In this document: in pieces, positions 6,004-6,110 of the stretch
How positions within the stretch are numbered: the stretch's first letter is position 1
Layout of the letters: every line of letters begins with the position of its first letter
Translations under genes and position numbers: made by a program
From: Nitrospinaceae bacterium
GTDB lineage: Bacteria; Nitrospinota; Nitrospinia; Nitrospinales; Nitrospinaceae
Assembly: GCA_029261615.1 (NCBI GenBank)
Contig: JAJDAX010000035.1
Location: 1-6,110 of the forward strand
Length of the DNA: 6,110 bases
Direction: 5' to 3'
The notes under the pieces: generated by a model
Seen by the model: the letters and a program-made list of their open reading frames with translations, nothing else
Database searches by the model: none
What the model was told of the DNA's origin: nothing

Positions 6004-6110
6004 CATAAAACCGTCGTAATTACGCATTACGAGATGGGATTCAATCTGCTGCATGGTATCCAGGGAAACGCCAACAACGATCAGCAGGCTGGTCCCGCCG
6101 AAATAAAACG
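5971..6110 (-). CDS. secY: Preprotein translocase subunit SecY (C-terminal end only)
   Basis: SecY forms the protein-conducting channel of the Sec translocon in the inner membrane. Only the last 45 codons are inside the window; the 5' part lies beyond 6110. The visible protein begins with the last part of transmembrane helix 10 ([18 protein letters not shown]) and continues with the conserved cytoplasmic tail [15 protein letters not shown], ending [10 protein letters not shown] before TGA. This matches the family C-terminus closely. It precedes adk by 43 nt, the usual order in the spc operon. This frame is too short to stand out by length and was identified by reading the reverse strand. Confidence 0.95.
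   Translation of the reverse strand, partial: FYFGGTSLLIVVGVSLDTMQQIESHLVMRNYDGFMKKGKIRGRRG

Overview
The window is dominated by the 3' half of a bacterial spc/alpha ribosomal-protein operon, transcribed on the minus strand. Read in transcription order from the right edge, it holds secY (3' end only), adk, infA, rpmJ, rpsM, rpsK, rpsD, rpoA and rplQ. A strong intrinsic terminator ends it at about 1498-1538. The left quarter carries two small cysteine-rich genes on the plus strand: a YkgJ-type CxxC cluster protein and an unrecognised zinc-ribbon-like protein. They converge on the operon terminator.

The organism is a bacterium of intermediate GC. Gene order, a RpoA of 342 residues, a zinc-lid adenylate kinase, and the Cys-containing forms of S4 and L36 point to a Gram-negative lineage such as the former deltaproteobacteria or Nitrospinota. 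This placement is an impression from remembered protein style, not a computed result. The left flank (1-445 and 890-1557) is visibly more AT-rich than the operon.

Region by region: 1-445 holds no convincing gene; 446-889 and 1022-1381 are the two Cys-rich genes; 1382-1557 is non-coding and contains the terminator; 1558-6110 is the operon. Within the operon the spacing is uneven. adk-infA (2 nt) and infA-rpmJ (13 nt) are tight, while rpmJ-rpsM (73 nt), rpsK-rpsD (160 nt) and rpsD-rpoA (90 nt) leave room for leader-type control. The map gene that often sits between adk and infA is absent. rpsM starts with GTG and rpsD with TTG.

The genes cover one growth-rate-linked programme: membrane protein export (SecY), adenylate balance (Adk), translation initiation (IF1), the 30S head and body (S13, S11, S4), the 50S exit side (L17, L36) and the RNA polymerase alpha subunit.

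I found no mobile element, CRISPR array, tRNA or rRNA, and no convincing new multi-gene system. The most unusual signal is at the secY-adk junction. The codons for the SecY C-terminal tail are repeated 41 nt downstream in another frame, with almost only synonymous differences, and the second copy supplies the adk ribosome binding site.
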